Assembly: GCA_965114465.1 (NCBI GenBank)
Contig: CBCOYO010000086.1
Location: 1-14,811 of the forward strand
Direction: 5' to 3'
Length of the DNA stretch: 14,811 nt
Source of the DNA: COE1 sp965114465
Lineage (GTDB): Bacteria; Bacillota; Clostridia; Lachnospirales; Lachnospiraceae
The notes below the pieces were generated by a model that was given only the letters and a program-made list of their open reading frames with translations, was not told where the DNA came from and searched no databases. Both the position numbers and the translations under genes were made by a program. How positions within the stretch are numbered: position 1 is the stretch's first letter; the number at the start of each line of letters is the position of its first letter. Below, piece after piece: positions 1 to 10,400 of this stretch.

Positions 1-776
1 TGCAAGTATTGAGCAACTAGTGTTTCATCAACGGGCAGATTTTCCTCCTCACACAGCAAAATAGTTGCCGATAAATCCTCCCAGCCGCGCGCTGTCACAT
101 AGGATTTGCCGCCGACATTCATTTCAACGCGGTAAAAATCACTTTTTTTCATATCAAGATACGTTGTGACTGCATTGTGAATGCCCTGTTTTGCGGCATA
201 TTCTTTCCACGTCGCATAATCTGCCTCGACTTCAACCAGCTTCATTCGATCCATTGTTACGACATCAAACTCACGCACAGACTTATTGTATTCTGGCGGG
301 TTTCCAGCAGTAACAATTACCCACCCCTCCGGCACTTTATGCCTGCCAAAAACCTTATACTGCAAAAACTGCAGCATAGACGGTGCAAGGGTTTCCGATA
401 CACAGTTAATCTCATCAAGGAATAGAATCCCCTCCTCAATTCCGGAATGCTCCATTACCTCATAAATAGATGCAATAATTTCACTCATCGTGTACTCGGA
501 AATATCAAATTCCATGCCTTTATAATTTTTATGCGTAATAAACGGCAGTCCCAATGCAGACTGTCTTGTGTGATGCGTCATGGAATAAGACACCAGTGCA
601 ATACCCAATTCCTGAGCTATTTGCTCCATAATCGCCGTTTTGCCAATTCCCGGCGAACCTAACAGAAAAATCGGCCGCTGCCGCACTACCGGAATGCGGT
701 AATCGCCAAATTCATCCTTTTTTAAATATAAATGAACAGAATTTTTAATATGCTCCTTCGCCTGTTTAATATTCAT
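1..776 (-). CDS. MoxR-like AAA+ ATPase (partial, C-terminus outside window)
   Basis: AAA+ ATPase of the MoxR/AAA_5 type, expected to use ATP hydrolysis to remodel a partner protein, most likely the VWA protein encoded just upstream. 258 residues are visible. Walker A is GSPGIGKT (residues 40-47), Walker B is ILFLDE (117-122), the sensor 1 Asn lies in AGNPP (about 159), a likely arginine finger is in MDRMK (R177), and a sensor 2 Arg precedes GWEDL (R230). All core catalytic elements look intact. The start is ATG at 776, with an AGGGGG ribosome binding site about 7 nt upstream. The frame is open to the left edge, so the C-terminus is missing. It begins 40 bp after the stop of the VWA gene on the same strand, consistent with one transcript. 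Family assignment is confident; the substrate is unknown. Confidence 0.9.
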   Translation of the reverse strand, partial: MNIKQAKEHIKNSVHLYLKKDEFGDYRIPVVRQRPIFLLGSPGIGKTAIMEQIAQELGIALVSYSMTHHTRQSALGLPFITHKNYKGMEFDISEYTMSEIIASIYEVMEHSGIEEGILFLDEINCVSETLAPSMLQFLQYKVFGRHKVPEGWVIVTAGNPPEYNKSVREFDVVTMDRMKLVEVEADYATWKEYAAKQGIHNAVTTYLDMKKSDFYRVEMNVGGKSYVTARGWEDLSATILLCEEENLPVDETLVAQYL

Positions 777-816
777 TATTATACCCCCTGCACATCAAAA
801 TTTTAAACGTTTTCTT

Positions 817-2253
817 TCAAACTACATCCTCCTTGTCCTCCGCCGGAAGCACAAGTTTCATTGCCCATGGCGGAATCTGCGGCTTGTCGTAGTCATCCTC
901 CAAAAACACAAACGCCGTATCATAATTATATGGCGGCTTTTTTTCTGGAAAAACCCCATAACCGTCCGTAAAATAAATCAATCCCTTTAAATTTTCAAAC
1001 ACACCGTTTTCAATTGCGTTGTTAACATAGGCAAATGCTGGACGGAAATCGGTAGAGCCAAAGCCCTCCAACTGCCCCTCTTTCATAAAAGCTTCAAATT
1101 CTTCATCATTTGTAATTTTTGTATCACGCCGCACCTGCGAATCACACTGAATAATGTGAATATTGACCTTACGGAAAAAGTTTTCACTACTCTTTAAAAT
1201 ATTGTACGTTTTATTGAGAAATGCCTGCACCACCTTTCCACGGCACGAAGCAGAAGTATCTAGCACTACAACAAACTCCTTAATCTTATTGACATCCTTA
1301 TATTCAAGCGGTTCTACCAACGGAAGATTTCCATATAAATTCAAACCATAAGTATAATACACATAGTCAAATTCATCATCATTAATCTGCATATCTTCTC
1401 CTGATACACTAAATCGGCGTAGAAAATCATCATAGTTATATTCCTCTTTTGTCGCTTCCTCCAAATTCTGCAAAATACTTCTGTCGTCTGATTTATCCTG
1501 CGAAAAAGCCTTTAATTCTGCCTTAATGCGCTCACTAATTTTTTTAAACTGCGCCTGTGTTAACTCCAGCGTTTCCGGCTCTGCGCGCAGCCAGCTCTCA
1601 TGATTGTCGCGCCGAAACAAATTTCCAAGCTCCAATAACTCATCTGGCTCCGGATAATTCTCCTTCATTCTTTTATAAATTCGCTCAGCCGTCAGCACGC
1701 CGGAAGGTTTATTCACAGACACACCGCTCTCAGTATCACCTTTTTGCCCGTCTGTCAGCATTTCCTGTGAAAACTGATTAAATTTTCCCGCTTCATTCCT
1801 TATGGGCATACGAATTTTCTTCTCCCAGATCGCAATCTGTCGTCTGCGCTCGTCATCACCAATCGTTTCAAAACCAGAAATTCCAAGCCCCAATATTGCA
1901 TTTTCGACCGCCATATCTGCCGCCACATTCCACAAATCCTGCTCCACGCGTTGATAACGGTACGTATGATTAAAAATACAGTGAAATAAAATATGCAGAT
2001 GCAGCCTAATAATATTATTGGGATTCATTTGATATTGGTGCAGCACATACGCAGGTTCATAATCAATCACAATCCCCCGCTGCCCTGCCGACTCGAAACA
2101 CACACCGCCAATGCCGAAACGCGGCTGCACCGCAATCCCTGCAAGTGCCACATCCAGAAACCGCAGATTTACCAAAAGCTTATCCCGTGAAAGCTTCCAT
2201 ATTTTTGCTGCAATTTCTTCTGCTTTCTGCTGTTTTTCTGACATTTGTGTCAT
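817..2253 (-). CDS. VWA-like domain protein with DUF2201-type putative metallopeptidase region
   Basis: 478-residue cytoplasmic protein resembling the DUF2201 plus VWA-like family (COG3864 type), partners of MoxR-like ATPases. The N-terminal half has the family pattern: a His-rich helix with HILFH (H87, H91, then N95-H96), followed by WNVAADMAVE (109-117, with D113). The C-terminal VWA domain has a complete MIDAS: DTSAS (D332, S334, S336), T401 in GSTDF, and D430 in FTDGYG. In related proteins the His motif is normally HExxH; here the Glu is Ile, so peptidase activity is doubtful. No signal peptide or membrane segment is seen. The start at 2253 is preferred because GGGGGA lies 7 nt upstream. 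A longer reading to 2322 would run into the palindromic repeat and has no good ribosome binding site. The AAA+ ATPase gene follows 40 bp downstream. Confidence 0.85.
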   Translation of the reverse strand: MTQMSEKQQKAEEIAAKIWKLSRDKLLVNLRFLDVALAGIAVQPRFGIGGVCFESAGQRGIVIDYEPAYVLHQYQMNPNNIIRLHLHILFHCIFNHTYRYQRVEQDLWNVAADMAVENAILGLGISGFETIGDDERRRQIAIWEKKIRMPIRNEAGKFNQFSQEMLTDGQKGDTESGVSVNKPSGVLTAERIYKRMKENYPEPDELLELGNLFRRDNHESWLRAEPETLELTQAQFKKISERIKAELKAFSQDKSDDRSILQNLEEATKEEYNYDDFLRRFSVSGEDMQINDDEFDYVYYTYGLNLYGNLPLVEPLEYKDVNKIKEFVVVLDTSASCRGKVVQAFLNKTYNILKSSENFFRKVNIHIIQCDSQVRRDTKITNDEEFEAFMKEGQLEGFGSTDFRPAFAYVNNAIENGVFENLKGLIYFTDGYGVFPEKKPPYNYDTAFVFLEDDYDKPQIPPWAMKLVLPAEDKEDVV

Positions 2254-2280
2254 AAAGTTTCCCCCGATTTTACAAACATT

Positions 2281-2384
2281 TATACTCACGAACGATTCAA
2301 TTTTCCTTTCTGCACAACACATATTGCCCGCTTATGTAATATGGGCTGTGCAGAAATTGGAAAGTCTTAACGATCGTTAGTATA
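2281..2384. repeat. Long palindromic intergenic repeat, copy 1
   Basis: A roughly 104-bp imperfect palindrome bounded by TATACT(C/A)ACGA(A/T)CG at both ends, with an inner hairpin built on CATATTGC. Positions 2307-2372 match 14746-14811 with only 4 differences in 66 bases, so it is a dispersed repeat. The right arm is well preserved; the left arm (2293-2315) has decayed. It ends 27 bp before the start codon of the VWA gene. The end facing that gene reads TATAAA on the minus strand (2279-2284). The opposite end has TTGGAA (2357-2362), an 18-bp spacer and TATATG (2381-2386) on the plus strand, so both ends look promoter-like. No transposase is present; it could be a MITE or a REP-like element. 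Confidence 0.8.
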
Positions 2385-2419
2385 TGTGAACACTGTTCCT
2401 TGCGCAGGCTTTCTATACT

Positions 2420-2520
2420 AAGGGGCTGTCACAATAAGCTTTGATTATACAAGATATAGTATAAATTCTAACACATTGTTAGACTATCTTGTATTCGTTC
2501 GGCTTAATGCGACAGCCTTG
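2420..2520. repeat. 101-bp palindrome, MITE-like or bidirectional terminator
   Basis: The outer arms are GGCTGTCACAATAAGC (from about 2424) and a near-complement ending in GCGACAGCC (to about 2518). Inside are TACAAGATATAGT (from 2448) pairing with ACTATCTTGTA (to about 2493), and TCTAAC with GTTAGA around an ACATT loop (2467-2483). The whole unit folds into one long hairpin with a few bulges. It sits 10 bp after the stop of the flavoprotein gene, so it could end that transcript, although no clean U-tract follows. The GGGCTGTC-type ends resemble those of small non-autonomous elements. Sequence differs from the neighbouring palindrome at 2281-2384. Confidence 0.65.
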
Positions 2521-2530
2521 TGCAGTATAT

Positions 2531-3121
2531 CTATAAATTCACAATCTCTCCGCCACAAGCTGCTTCCATAATTGCCTGCACATCCGCACCCTCCATATCC
2601 AATCCTTGTGCGCTGACAAAATGCGTATTTTGTATGCCATACAGCCGGCATAACGCATTTACATACTCAAAACCGAAATTACAGTCACCGATTACTCCGC
2701 CGCTTGTCGTTACATAATACATATCCTGTGCCTGACACAACCCAATCGGTGTGCCGTCATCCGCGTAAGCAAACGTTATCCCCTCTACACTCGCCGCTTC
2801 AAAGAAAATTTTCAGCATAGAAGGAAACGACATATTCCAATAAGGTGCAGCTATCACAAGCATATCCGCCTGTGCCACCGCATTCGCATAATCGAACATC
2901 GTATCATGAAACTGCCCATGTACTAATAATTCTTCCCTTCTTTCGAGCCTTTCATAATTCAATGGTAAAAGACTTTCTGTTGAAAGCCGAATTTCTTCTA
3001 TTTGAAACGCTAAATCTTTGCTGTTTGCTTCCCGAATCCGCTCCAAAAGCTGCTCCGTCAGCGCCAAAGTCCTAGAATCCTTGCCGCGTACACACGCATT
3101 TACAAAAAGTAACGTTGGCAT
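2531..3121 (-). CDS. FMN-dependent NADH-azoreductase/quinone oxidoreductase-like flavoprotein
   Basis: About 196 residues with a flavodoxin-like fold (Flavodoxin_2 family, AzoR/NQO type). Such enzymes carry FMN and transfer two electrons from NAD(P)H to quinones, azo compounds or nitroaromatics. Supporting motifs are the N-terminal strand and phosphate loop LLFVNACVRGKDSRT, the flavin-contacting APYWNMSFPSMLK, the following helix KIFFEAASVEGITF, and VTTSGG in the position of the AzoR TSRGG loop. The length is typical. Of two possible ATGs, 3133 has GGGGG directly touching it (no spacing), whereas 3121 (MPTLLFVN) has the same site about 11 nt upstream, so 3121 is preferred. It follows the SGNH hydrolase gene by about 36-48 bp and is probably co-transcribed. 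The physiological substrate cannot be read from the sequence. Confidence 0.85.
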   Translation of the reverse strand: MPTLLFVNACVRGKDSRTLALTEQLLERIREANSKDLAFQIEEIRLSTESLLPLNYERLERREELLVHGQFHDTMFDYANAVAQADMLVIAAPYWNMSFPSMLKIFFEAASVEGITFAYADDGTPIGLCQAQDMYYVTTSGGVIGDCNFGFEYVNALCRLYGIQNTHFVSAQGLDMEGADVQAIMEAACGGEIVNL

Positions 3122-3169
3122 TTCTATATTCATCCCCCAATCTTGCTGCTTGAAAAGCCTTTGTTTATA

Positions 3170-4342
3170 TTATTTGTGCAATACTGTACTAGGAACTACA
3201 GCCGCCATTTGAAAATATGCCTGTTCCGAGGGATGAAGATGATCCCCACTGTCAAAGCCTTTGGCAAACGCCGCCGGATTTTCACGGTCACGCAACGCCT
3301 TATCAAAATCAATGCATCCCGCAATTTCTGTAGTTGTTCGTATCCAATCGTTTACTGCATTTCTCAATTCATCTCGAAACGGTTCATAAGTACGCCAGCC
3401 ATAGATTGGCAGAAGCGTTCCCATATAGACAGTAAGCCCAAACTCTTTTGCCCAAGAAATATAGCGTTTCAAACCTTGAATCAATTCGTCCGCCGTCGGT
3501 AAATCACTCCATGGACGGAACGGATTTACCTCGACACCTACCGGATGTATAATATCATTGATACCATGTTGTATTATCACGGATTCTGCTCCCGTTACTT
3601 TTGCCTCACGCGGAAAGCGAATATCCCCCTTTAATCCATAAGAGTCGTATGTAATATTTTCATACTGCCGCAGAATTCTTGTCCCGCTTGCAGCGCGCCG
3701 CACAATTGCAGTATGTTCTATATTTTCCGCAAATAACCGTAGTGACAAATAATCCGGCCATGCCTGCGAGGTAATGGAATCGCCGTAGCAGATTACAGCA
3801 CGATTCGTGTCCGAAGTATAAATTTCCACATTGCTTAGAAAATAAAACCAATTTGTATTCCTAGTGTAATCTAGTGGCAGTTCCGCACTTTCTGCGTAAT
3901 CTCCCACAGAATAAAAACCCTTTGACAGCGGCCCTGTGATTAAAACGGCAGAACGCATTAAAGTAAAATCTCCGAAATATAAACTGACACTGATGTCATC
4001 TCCTCTTGTTACCGCAAAGGTGATTTCATCACTGATTACAGCCTCACCAGCCGGAAGAACAACACCCTCTTTTCCATCAAATGTCACCGCCACACTGCTG
4101 CCCTCTACAACTGCACGTCCCCCATTTTCCTTTGCCTTTGCCACAAAAACGCGTGTGACGCGCACTGCCTCCGTACCGCAAAAGTTATCCAATGTAATCT
4201 TTAATTTCGTACCGTCAAACATTGGGCGGATGGGATAGCGAAGCGTTAAGTCCTTTGCGTAATTTTCCGGACGCCTGTCCGCTATTGAGATTGCATTTCC
4301 CCACGTTGTAATGTATTTTTGATGATTTACATTCGTATCCAT
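3170..4342 (-). CDS. SGNH/GDSL-family hydrolase (esterase-like)
   Basis: 390-residue SGNH-fold hydrolase. Block I is CYGDSI (G187-D188-S189, nucleophile S189), block II is the Gly of AASGT (G220), block III is HGIND (G260, N262), and block V is DHLH (D367, H370). All four catalytic-site elements are present. About 180 residues precede block I and look like a beta-rich accessory domain, a layout seen in carbohydrate-acetyl esterases and related SGNH proteins. No signal peptide is visible, so it is likely cytoplasmic. The start at 4342 is supported by AAGGAG 8 nt upstream. The flavoprotein gene follows closely on the same strand. A carbohydrate or acetyl ester substrate is inference from the family; specificity is unknown. 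Confidence 0.88.
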   Translation of the reverse strand: MDTNVNHQKYITTWGNAISIADRRPENYAKDLTLRYPIRPMFDGTKLKITLDNFCGTEAVRVTRVFVAKAKENGGRAVVEGSSVAVTFDGKEGVVLPAGEAVISDEITFAVTRGDDISVSLYFGDFTLMRSAVLITGPLSKGFYSVGDYAESAELPLDYTRNTNWFYFLSNVEIYTSDTNRAVICYGDSITSQAWPDYLSLRLFAENIEHTAIVRRAASGTRILRQYENITYDSYGLKGDIRFPREAKVTGAESVIIQHGINDIIHPVGVEVNPFRPWSDLPTADELIQGLKRYISWAKEFGLTVYMGTLLPIYGWRTYEPFRDELRNAVNDWIRTTTEIAGCIDFDKALRDRENPAAFAKGFDSGDHLHPSEQAYFQMAAVVPSTVLHK

Positions 4343-4366
4343 AACAAAAACTCCTTGTATCTATTA

Positions 4367-4385
4367 TGCCTGCCCGATGCAGGCA
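4367..4385. promoter_or_regulatory. Perfect 7-bp inverted repeat in the leader of the SGNH gene
   Basis: TGCCTGC and GCAGGCA are separated by 5 bases, lying between the candidate extended -10 box (4408-4413) and the start codon at 4342. It could be an operator just downstream of the transcription start or a small leader hairpin. It lacks a strong adjacent T-tract, so it is not a convincing terminator for either strand. Confidence 0.4.
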
Positions 4386-4407
4386 CTTGTATTTTTAACC
4401 TTTTATC

Positions 4408-4416
4408 AGTATACCA
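4408..4416 (-). promoter_or_regulatory. Candidate extended -10 promoter for SGNH hydrolase-flavoprotein pair
   Basis: The minus strand reads TGGTATACT, an extended -10 (TGn followed by TATACT). No good -35 hexamer is seen 17-18 bp upstream, which fits an extended -10 promoter. Transcription would begin around 4400, giving a leader of roughly 60 nt that contains the inverted repeat at 4367-4385. This gap (4343-4463) also follows the giant surface-protein gene, and no clear terminator was found there, only an A/T-rich stretch at 4440-4470. Confidence 0.4.
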
Positions 4417-4463
4417 CAGAAATGGAAAATATTAGAACAGGTTTTAACTTTTTCTTAAAAAAA

Positions 4464-7400
4464 TTATAAAATCGTATGTAAATCATCTTTGTCATTAGTA
4501 TTCTGATTATCTAGGATATCCTCCTTATTTCTGTGGCGCTTCCAAGCAACAACTGTACCAATACCAATCACTGCAATCAACACAGGAATCACTATAAGCA
4601 CTGTAACAAGTGACGGAGTAATCAGCATCTCCTCCTCAAAAAATATTGTAACTGGCTGCTTCCCAACTTGTGCCCATTTACTTGTTGTCACCATAAAATT
4701 TGTCGGTGCAATCTCTGAATTTTTTGTTCCTCTCAGTTCATTCCCTGCAGCGTCGCTTGCATAAAATAAAAGCGATAATTCAGACTCTTGTTCGGGTATG
4801 GTAAATGTTGCAACTTCTCCCTGTTCCTTTACAAGAGCACAGTAATCCCATTTTTCCAACTGCTTGCCCTCTTTATTTACAAGAATAAATTCTGCTTCTT
4901 TTAAACGAAAGTTATCCGTAACCATTACATGAAACGCTTGTGACGCCCCGCCGTAAACTTTTCCGGTTTCAATGCCTTCAATGACCACCCTAGGCGGCGT
5001 ATCGTCAATTACAAACTGAATATCCTCTCCATTTAACTCCAGCGAATTATTAACCTCATTTCCGGCTTTGTCCTTGGAATAGAAACCGATTCGATAGAAT
5101 CCCTCCTTTTGAAAATTTTCCTTACCGATTTTATATTTATAGGTATATCCTAGCTGTTCCGATCCACTTTCTTCTTTTGTAAATACCACTTTATCCGTAA
5201 TCATCTGCCCATTTCTTGATAAATACATATGAAAATCTTCAATTTTATCCACATTCATCTCGATAATTTCCATATCTGCAAGTTCATTATAAGTATTGTA
5301 ATACTTATCCATCACATTGGAAAGTCTTGACATATCATAAGTTGAACCGCGGCGGTTTAGCGAAAAACGGAGTGTTTGGGTTTGCTGGTTACCTGCCAAA
5401 TCAAAACTTGTCACCGTTAAATAATAAACATCATCTTCCTTTTCTGAGATATCAGTTAATTGATATGTAAATTCTGTACAATTGTTGTGAATGGCTTCCT
5501 CTTGATTTTGATGGTTGGATATTTTTAGTGTATCTGCGGTTACTTCCTTTGCAACTGTCACAGACTTTCCTGTTCCTGTCGTAACCGCAATCACTGTGCT
5601 CTCTGCCGCAAGGTTCGCATCCTGTACCGAAATAATCGGAAGAATATCTCCAGCATTTGCTGAACCATCTACAACACCTGCAATTTTAATTACTGGCAGT
5701 TGTGTATCAATTATAAACGCAGACGACATCGTACTTTCCGCACGATTTCCAGCAAGATCTGTATATTCTACTCCAATCTGATGCTGACCTTCCTTTTCAA
5801 AGTACACCTGTATAGTATGTTGATCCCCGTTATGCGTCCATGCCCCCATACCCGAATAGCCGTCTGCCTTCAAATGTAATCCATCCGCAGAAAAATTTTG
5901 CTCTGTAATTGTTATTTTAGCTGTAACCTTTGTATTAAAATATCCTTCTTTCCCTAACTTGGATTTCGTTTCATTGAATACAATTGCTGTTTTGGGAGGC
6001 GTTTTGTCAATGGTAAACGACTCTGCTTTCACTTCGTCCGCTGCATTGTCTGCCAAATCCTTACACGTTATAGACATTGTATATACACCATCCTCCTGAA
6101 ATACCACCGTTGCATAATGATCGATGCCCTCATTTCTCCACTCCGATAATGGTATGGTAAATTCCTCGCCATCCTTTGTAATCCGAACATCCACTTCCTT
6201 GGGATCAAAATTCAGCTCTTTAATCGCAATTTGTGCCGTTCTGTCTGTCCGAAAATAAGACGTATTTCTCTCCTCTTTATTATTTTTATCGAAAGAAATT
6301 GCAATTTCTGGTTTTGTCACATCAATTTTTAACTTTTTTGTTGTAACAGTACTGTTCTCAGCACGGTCTAGTGCTGTCACTTGAATATATGCTTCATTAC
6401 TTTCATACGTTGCAGCGTCTATCTGCTCCACAACGGCAAAACCGGAGGCTTCAATTAATTCCGCTTCGGTCGGCTGTTCCTTGGCAAAAGAAAACAATTC
6501 TTTTTGCGCTACTTTGCCTTTTCCTTTAGCGCCGACAATACTTTCCACTTTCTTTAAGCCTGCACAGTTTTGTGCATCTGGCGAATCCTTCACCTGAATT
6601 TTTACAGAAATATCTTTGTTATAAAAACCATTTTTATTTGCGCCCTCCGGCTCTAAAATCAACTCTGCAGTGCCGTCGCCTGCTGGTGCTTGGCTATCTA
6701 CAACCACCCCCTGTGTCCAACCCTCTGTGGTATTTCCTGCCGCGTCCTCCGCAATTATATAGAGAAAACACCGATTCCCAGATTCTATGCGAAAGTGACT
6801 GCCCTCCTCGAAACCTTCACGCTTATTCCAATCACCGATATTTTTTGCCCTTCGGATTTGAAGAAAACCTTTTCCACTGATTCCATATGCTGCATCTGCG
6901 CTTCCTTCCACTGCATTTTGAAAAATATGCTGATAGCAGATGTTTTCTGCACTTTCGACTGCCATATTCCAATCTGCTATTTTTACCGATAAATCCGTTG
7001 GTTCATGACAGTCAATTTTATAAAGTTTCGTTTCTTTCTGCGACTGATTTCCTGCCATATCACTAATCCAGTATTCCAATGTATAGAGTCCATCTTTTAT
7101 CTCACCTGCTGTCACACTATCCTGAAAATAAATACTTTTTGCACTTAAATCATCACTTTTTACCTGAAACTGCCCGTTTTGATAATCGTTGCTGGAGCGC
7201 ACACCAATGGCTGCCTGTGTGTCATGCGCCAAAATGGTTATGCCGCCGCTCTCATCTTTTATAGATAAATTATAATGTATTGTTATCGGTGCTTGATACT
7301 CTCCAGTTATAACACCACTGTCATAATCCGGATATTGAAATGAAATTACAGGAACACCAGACTGCTTGTTATACCACTCATTTTTCCGGCTTCCGGCTCC

Positions 7401-10400
7401 GGTTTCCACAGGTTCTTTTTTTGCAGCTAATGTCTGCTGAAGCAAAATGCGTTCCTTTTGCACTTGCTTAGAAACCACGCCACTTTTGGATATCGCGCGA
7501 AAATAGTAATAGCCATTTCTATTTGCCGGCTGTCCTATACCAATATAATAATATCCGATATTTTCTGCATCAATTGGCACTGCCTCCCATGCAAACTGCT
7601 TATTTTTGGGTTTTTTTATAGCTTCGCCAATAGGTTCATACGCCGTTTCCATTTGGTATACGCCGGCAAACGGGCAACCCTTACCCGTATAAGAAATCTG
7701 ATACTGTACGCCGTTTCTTATCCATTTTTCTGCCGCGCCAGTATAGGGTACCCCCTCGGAAAATCCTGCAACTGCAATCTCTGGTGCTTTACTGTCAACA
7801 ATTATCTGATACCATTTATCTTTTTCGTTGACAAGGCACTTTGTACTGCTGATATTTCCTGCATAATCCACCGCTCTTACCGCAATTGCACGATAAACAC
7901 CATCGGAAAGTATAATGCGAAACGCAAATTCTTCGCCATTGGATGTGATCTTTGCTTCCTGCCAGTTCTGTTCCTGTTGGGGTAGCTGAAAATCTGTTGT
8001 ATACTCAATTTTTTGAACTCCGCTTCCTTTATCTTCATAACTTCCTGTCAAAACAAAATCTTTCGCATAATACCGCTCTGTTTCCGTTCTTGTAGGCGCA
8101 AAATCATTGCTATCAAGATCAAATGTTTTTAACTGAGGTGCTTCTAAATCAATTCCTACTGTAAATTTCCTTGTTCCGCCTACCTTTAGCTTCGTGCTGG
8201 CGTTGCGCTTTGTATGCTCTGCCCAAAAACTGTATTCCTGCTTGCTTTGACTAGTTTTTAAATGCACTATTTTTCCCCTTGGCATATTTTCTTTATTTGT
8301 GACAATCCTGTCATAATATTGTGCACCGGAATCGCTTAACGATACCTCTATTGTGCTGTTAATCCAGCCATTATGTGCCTTTAGATAGTCCAGCCATTTT
8401 TCAAACCCACTGCTGTTTTGGGCCTGCTCAAAAGTCATTTGTTCTGTACCTGACTTGGAATAGAGTTTTATCACAAAATCTTCATCATAAAGAGCGCTGT
8501 TTTCCACTGCAATATCTATTATTTCGGAATCCGCGTGATACACTTTGCTTCCTAACGCTGAAACTTCTATTTTTGTGCTGCCTACACCTGTTACTTGAAG
8601 GGGAATTGCATTATTTTCCGGTGAAAAGGAAGATGTGCTGTCCTTAATAATATTGATAACTTTCGTGTTATTATTGGCTATGTGATAGATTATTTTATCC
8701 TTTTCTTCTGCGGCGATCTCCTGATATGGCAAGGATTTTGGGGCAGTATCTGCTTCGCTGCTTTTTTCATAAATATCTACAATGAATTTTACCAGATCGC
8801 TTTTTCCAAAATATGTACGATAATCTAATGGTAGTTCTCGGTTAACGGAAAGGTTGAGCTTAGCTTCCCGCGCCAATAATTTTAATTCCCCCGTGATTTC
8901 GCTGCTGCTGTATGGTGCAAATGTATTTTGGGAAGAATCTTCTTGATATGTAAATACTGCGCGTATTGTGTAATTGCAGTCTGCTTCCAATTTAGGGAAG
9001 TTGCTGTTGGTAACTGGCAGAAAATACTGATTTATCCCATTTTTATCTTTTTCGCAAGTCAAATCGGCAGCATTTACTACAATTGCACTAGGTGGCTGCG
9101 CAACAGATAAATCACTGTCTTCCGTTTGCTGGGGAGGAAGTAAGCTGTCAACATTTTCCTGCTGTGTAGATAATCCTTTGTTTTCCTCTTCTGGCTTTAT
9201 AGGTAAAGATTTGTTTTCTTCTTCTTGATCCATGGGGGTTGATTTGTCTTGTTCTTCCTGCTTCATTATTGGCTGGATATAGAAGTGAATACGTCCCTTC
9301 GCATTGCTTTCTGTGGGATTATCTGTTTCTTCTGTTTCGTTGCATGATAACGGTTTATCTAATTGATTCTCTTTGCCCATTATTAGCAGTTCATCTGTTA
9401 TATCCTTTCCGTTTGCAGTTAATTTAATTTGAATAGGGAGTAATTCAAATATTTTTATCTGCTGCGGCAGAACCATTTGCAAACTGGTTTCAATTGGATA
9501 AATTTTGATTTTTAGTTTTACTGCTTCTGACGCTGCGCAAAACGGCGTTGCTTTCAAGCGAATACTAACGACTGCTTCTCCACCATCAGGCTTATTTATG
9601 CCTATAGCCTTTATATAATCCCGCTGCATATCAGAATTTTGATGCATTTGGCTGCTTTCTGGATTATTTTTTTCGTTTTCCTCGCTTTTGTGTTCTTCAC
9701 TTTCATTTTCGTTTTTCTCACTTTTGCGTTCTTCTTTTTCACTTTCGTCTTTCTTATATTCATCTTCTTCACTTTCGTCTTTCTCGCTTTTACCTTCTTT
9801 GCTTTCGCTCTCATCTTTCTCGTCTTTACTCTCTTCGCTTTTATCCTCGTCTTTCTCATTTTTATCTTCTTCGCTTTCGTCTTCTTCTATAGACGGACTT
9901 TCGTCTATATTATCTTCCCAACTTTCCTGCTCATTATCTGATACATATGAATGATTATAAACAACTGCCTGAACAGCTTCTTCTCCTTCCTCCACCACAA
10001 TCTCATAATTTCTCGGATAGGATTGAAATGGCGTACAAGTATTGGTTTCACTGTTGACAAACAGTGTATCCAGATATAATGTATCACCGTAATACATTTC
10101 TATTTCCGACTGTTCTAATTCCAATGTCTGCTGTTGCTGTGGTACTGTATATTTTATTTCTGCTATTGTAACACGCTCGCCAGAACTGCCTGTACATACA
10201 ATTACAATACAATAATCTCCTGCCTGCGAAAAACCTGTGCGAATTGTCCCACTATTTTTAATTCCTTTACCACAGCAGAATGCCTTATCTGATTCTAGGC
10301 AGACCTCCCCATCCTCGGTTACTTTATAAACACTATAAAATAAGTTTACTTCTTCTGTTCCGCCAAGATCAGTGCCGCGTTTTATATAGATTTTAGGGGA

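Noticed and set aside
2254..2322. Longer N-terminus for the VWA protein
   Set aside because: The extra 23 residues come partly from the decayed arm of the palindromic repeat; the internal ATG at 2253 has a strong GGGGGA site at proper spacing.
4367..4400. Intrinsic terminator in the gap after the giant surface-protein gene
   Set aside because: The hairpin is good, but the T-rich stretch lies on the side that would serve the plus strand, where no gene is ending, and it is interrupted.
4464..4620. LPXTG-type cell-wall sorting signal at the C-terminus of the giant protein
   Set aside because: The membrane helix and basic tail are present, but no LPXTG-like motif precedes them, so sortase anchoring is not supported.
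9611..9941. Several open frames on both strands across the acidic linker
   Set aside because: Frame shadows of the low-complexity Lys/Glu/Asp coding tract.
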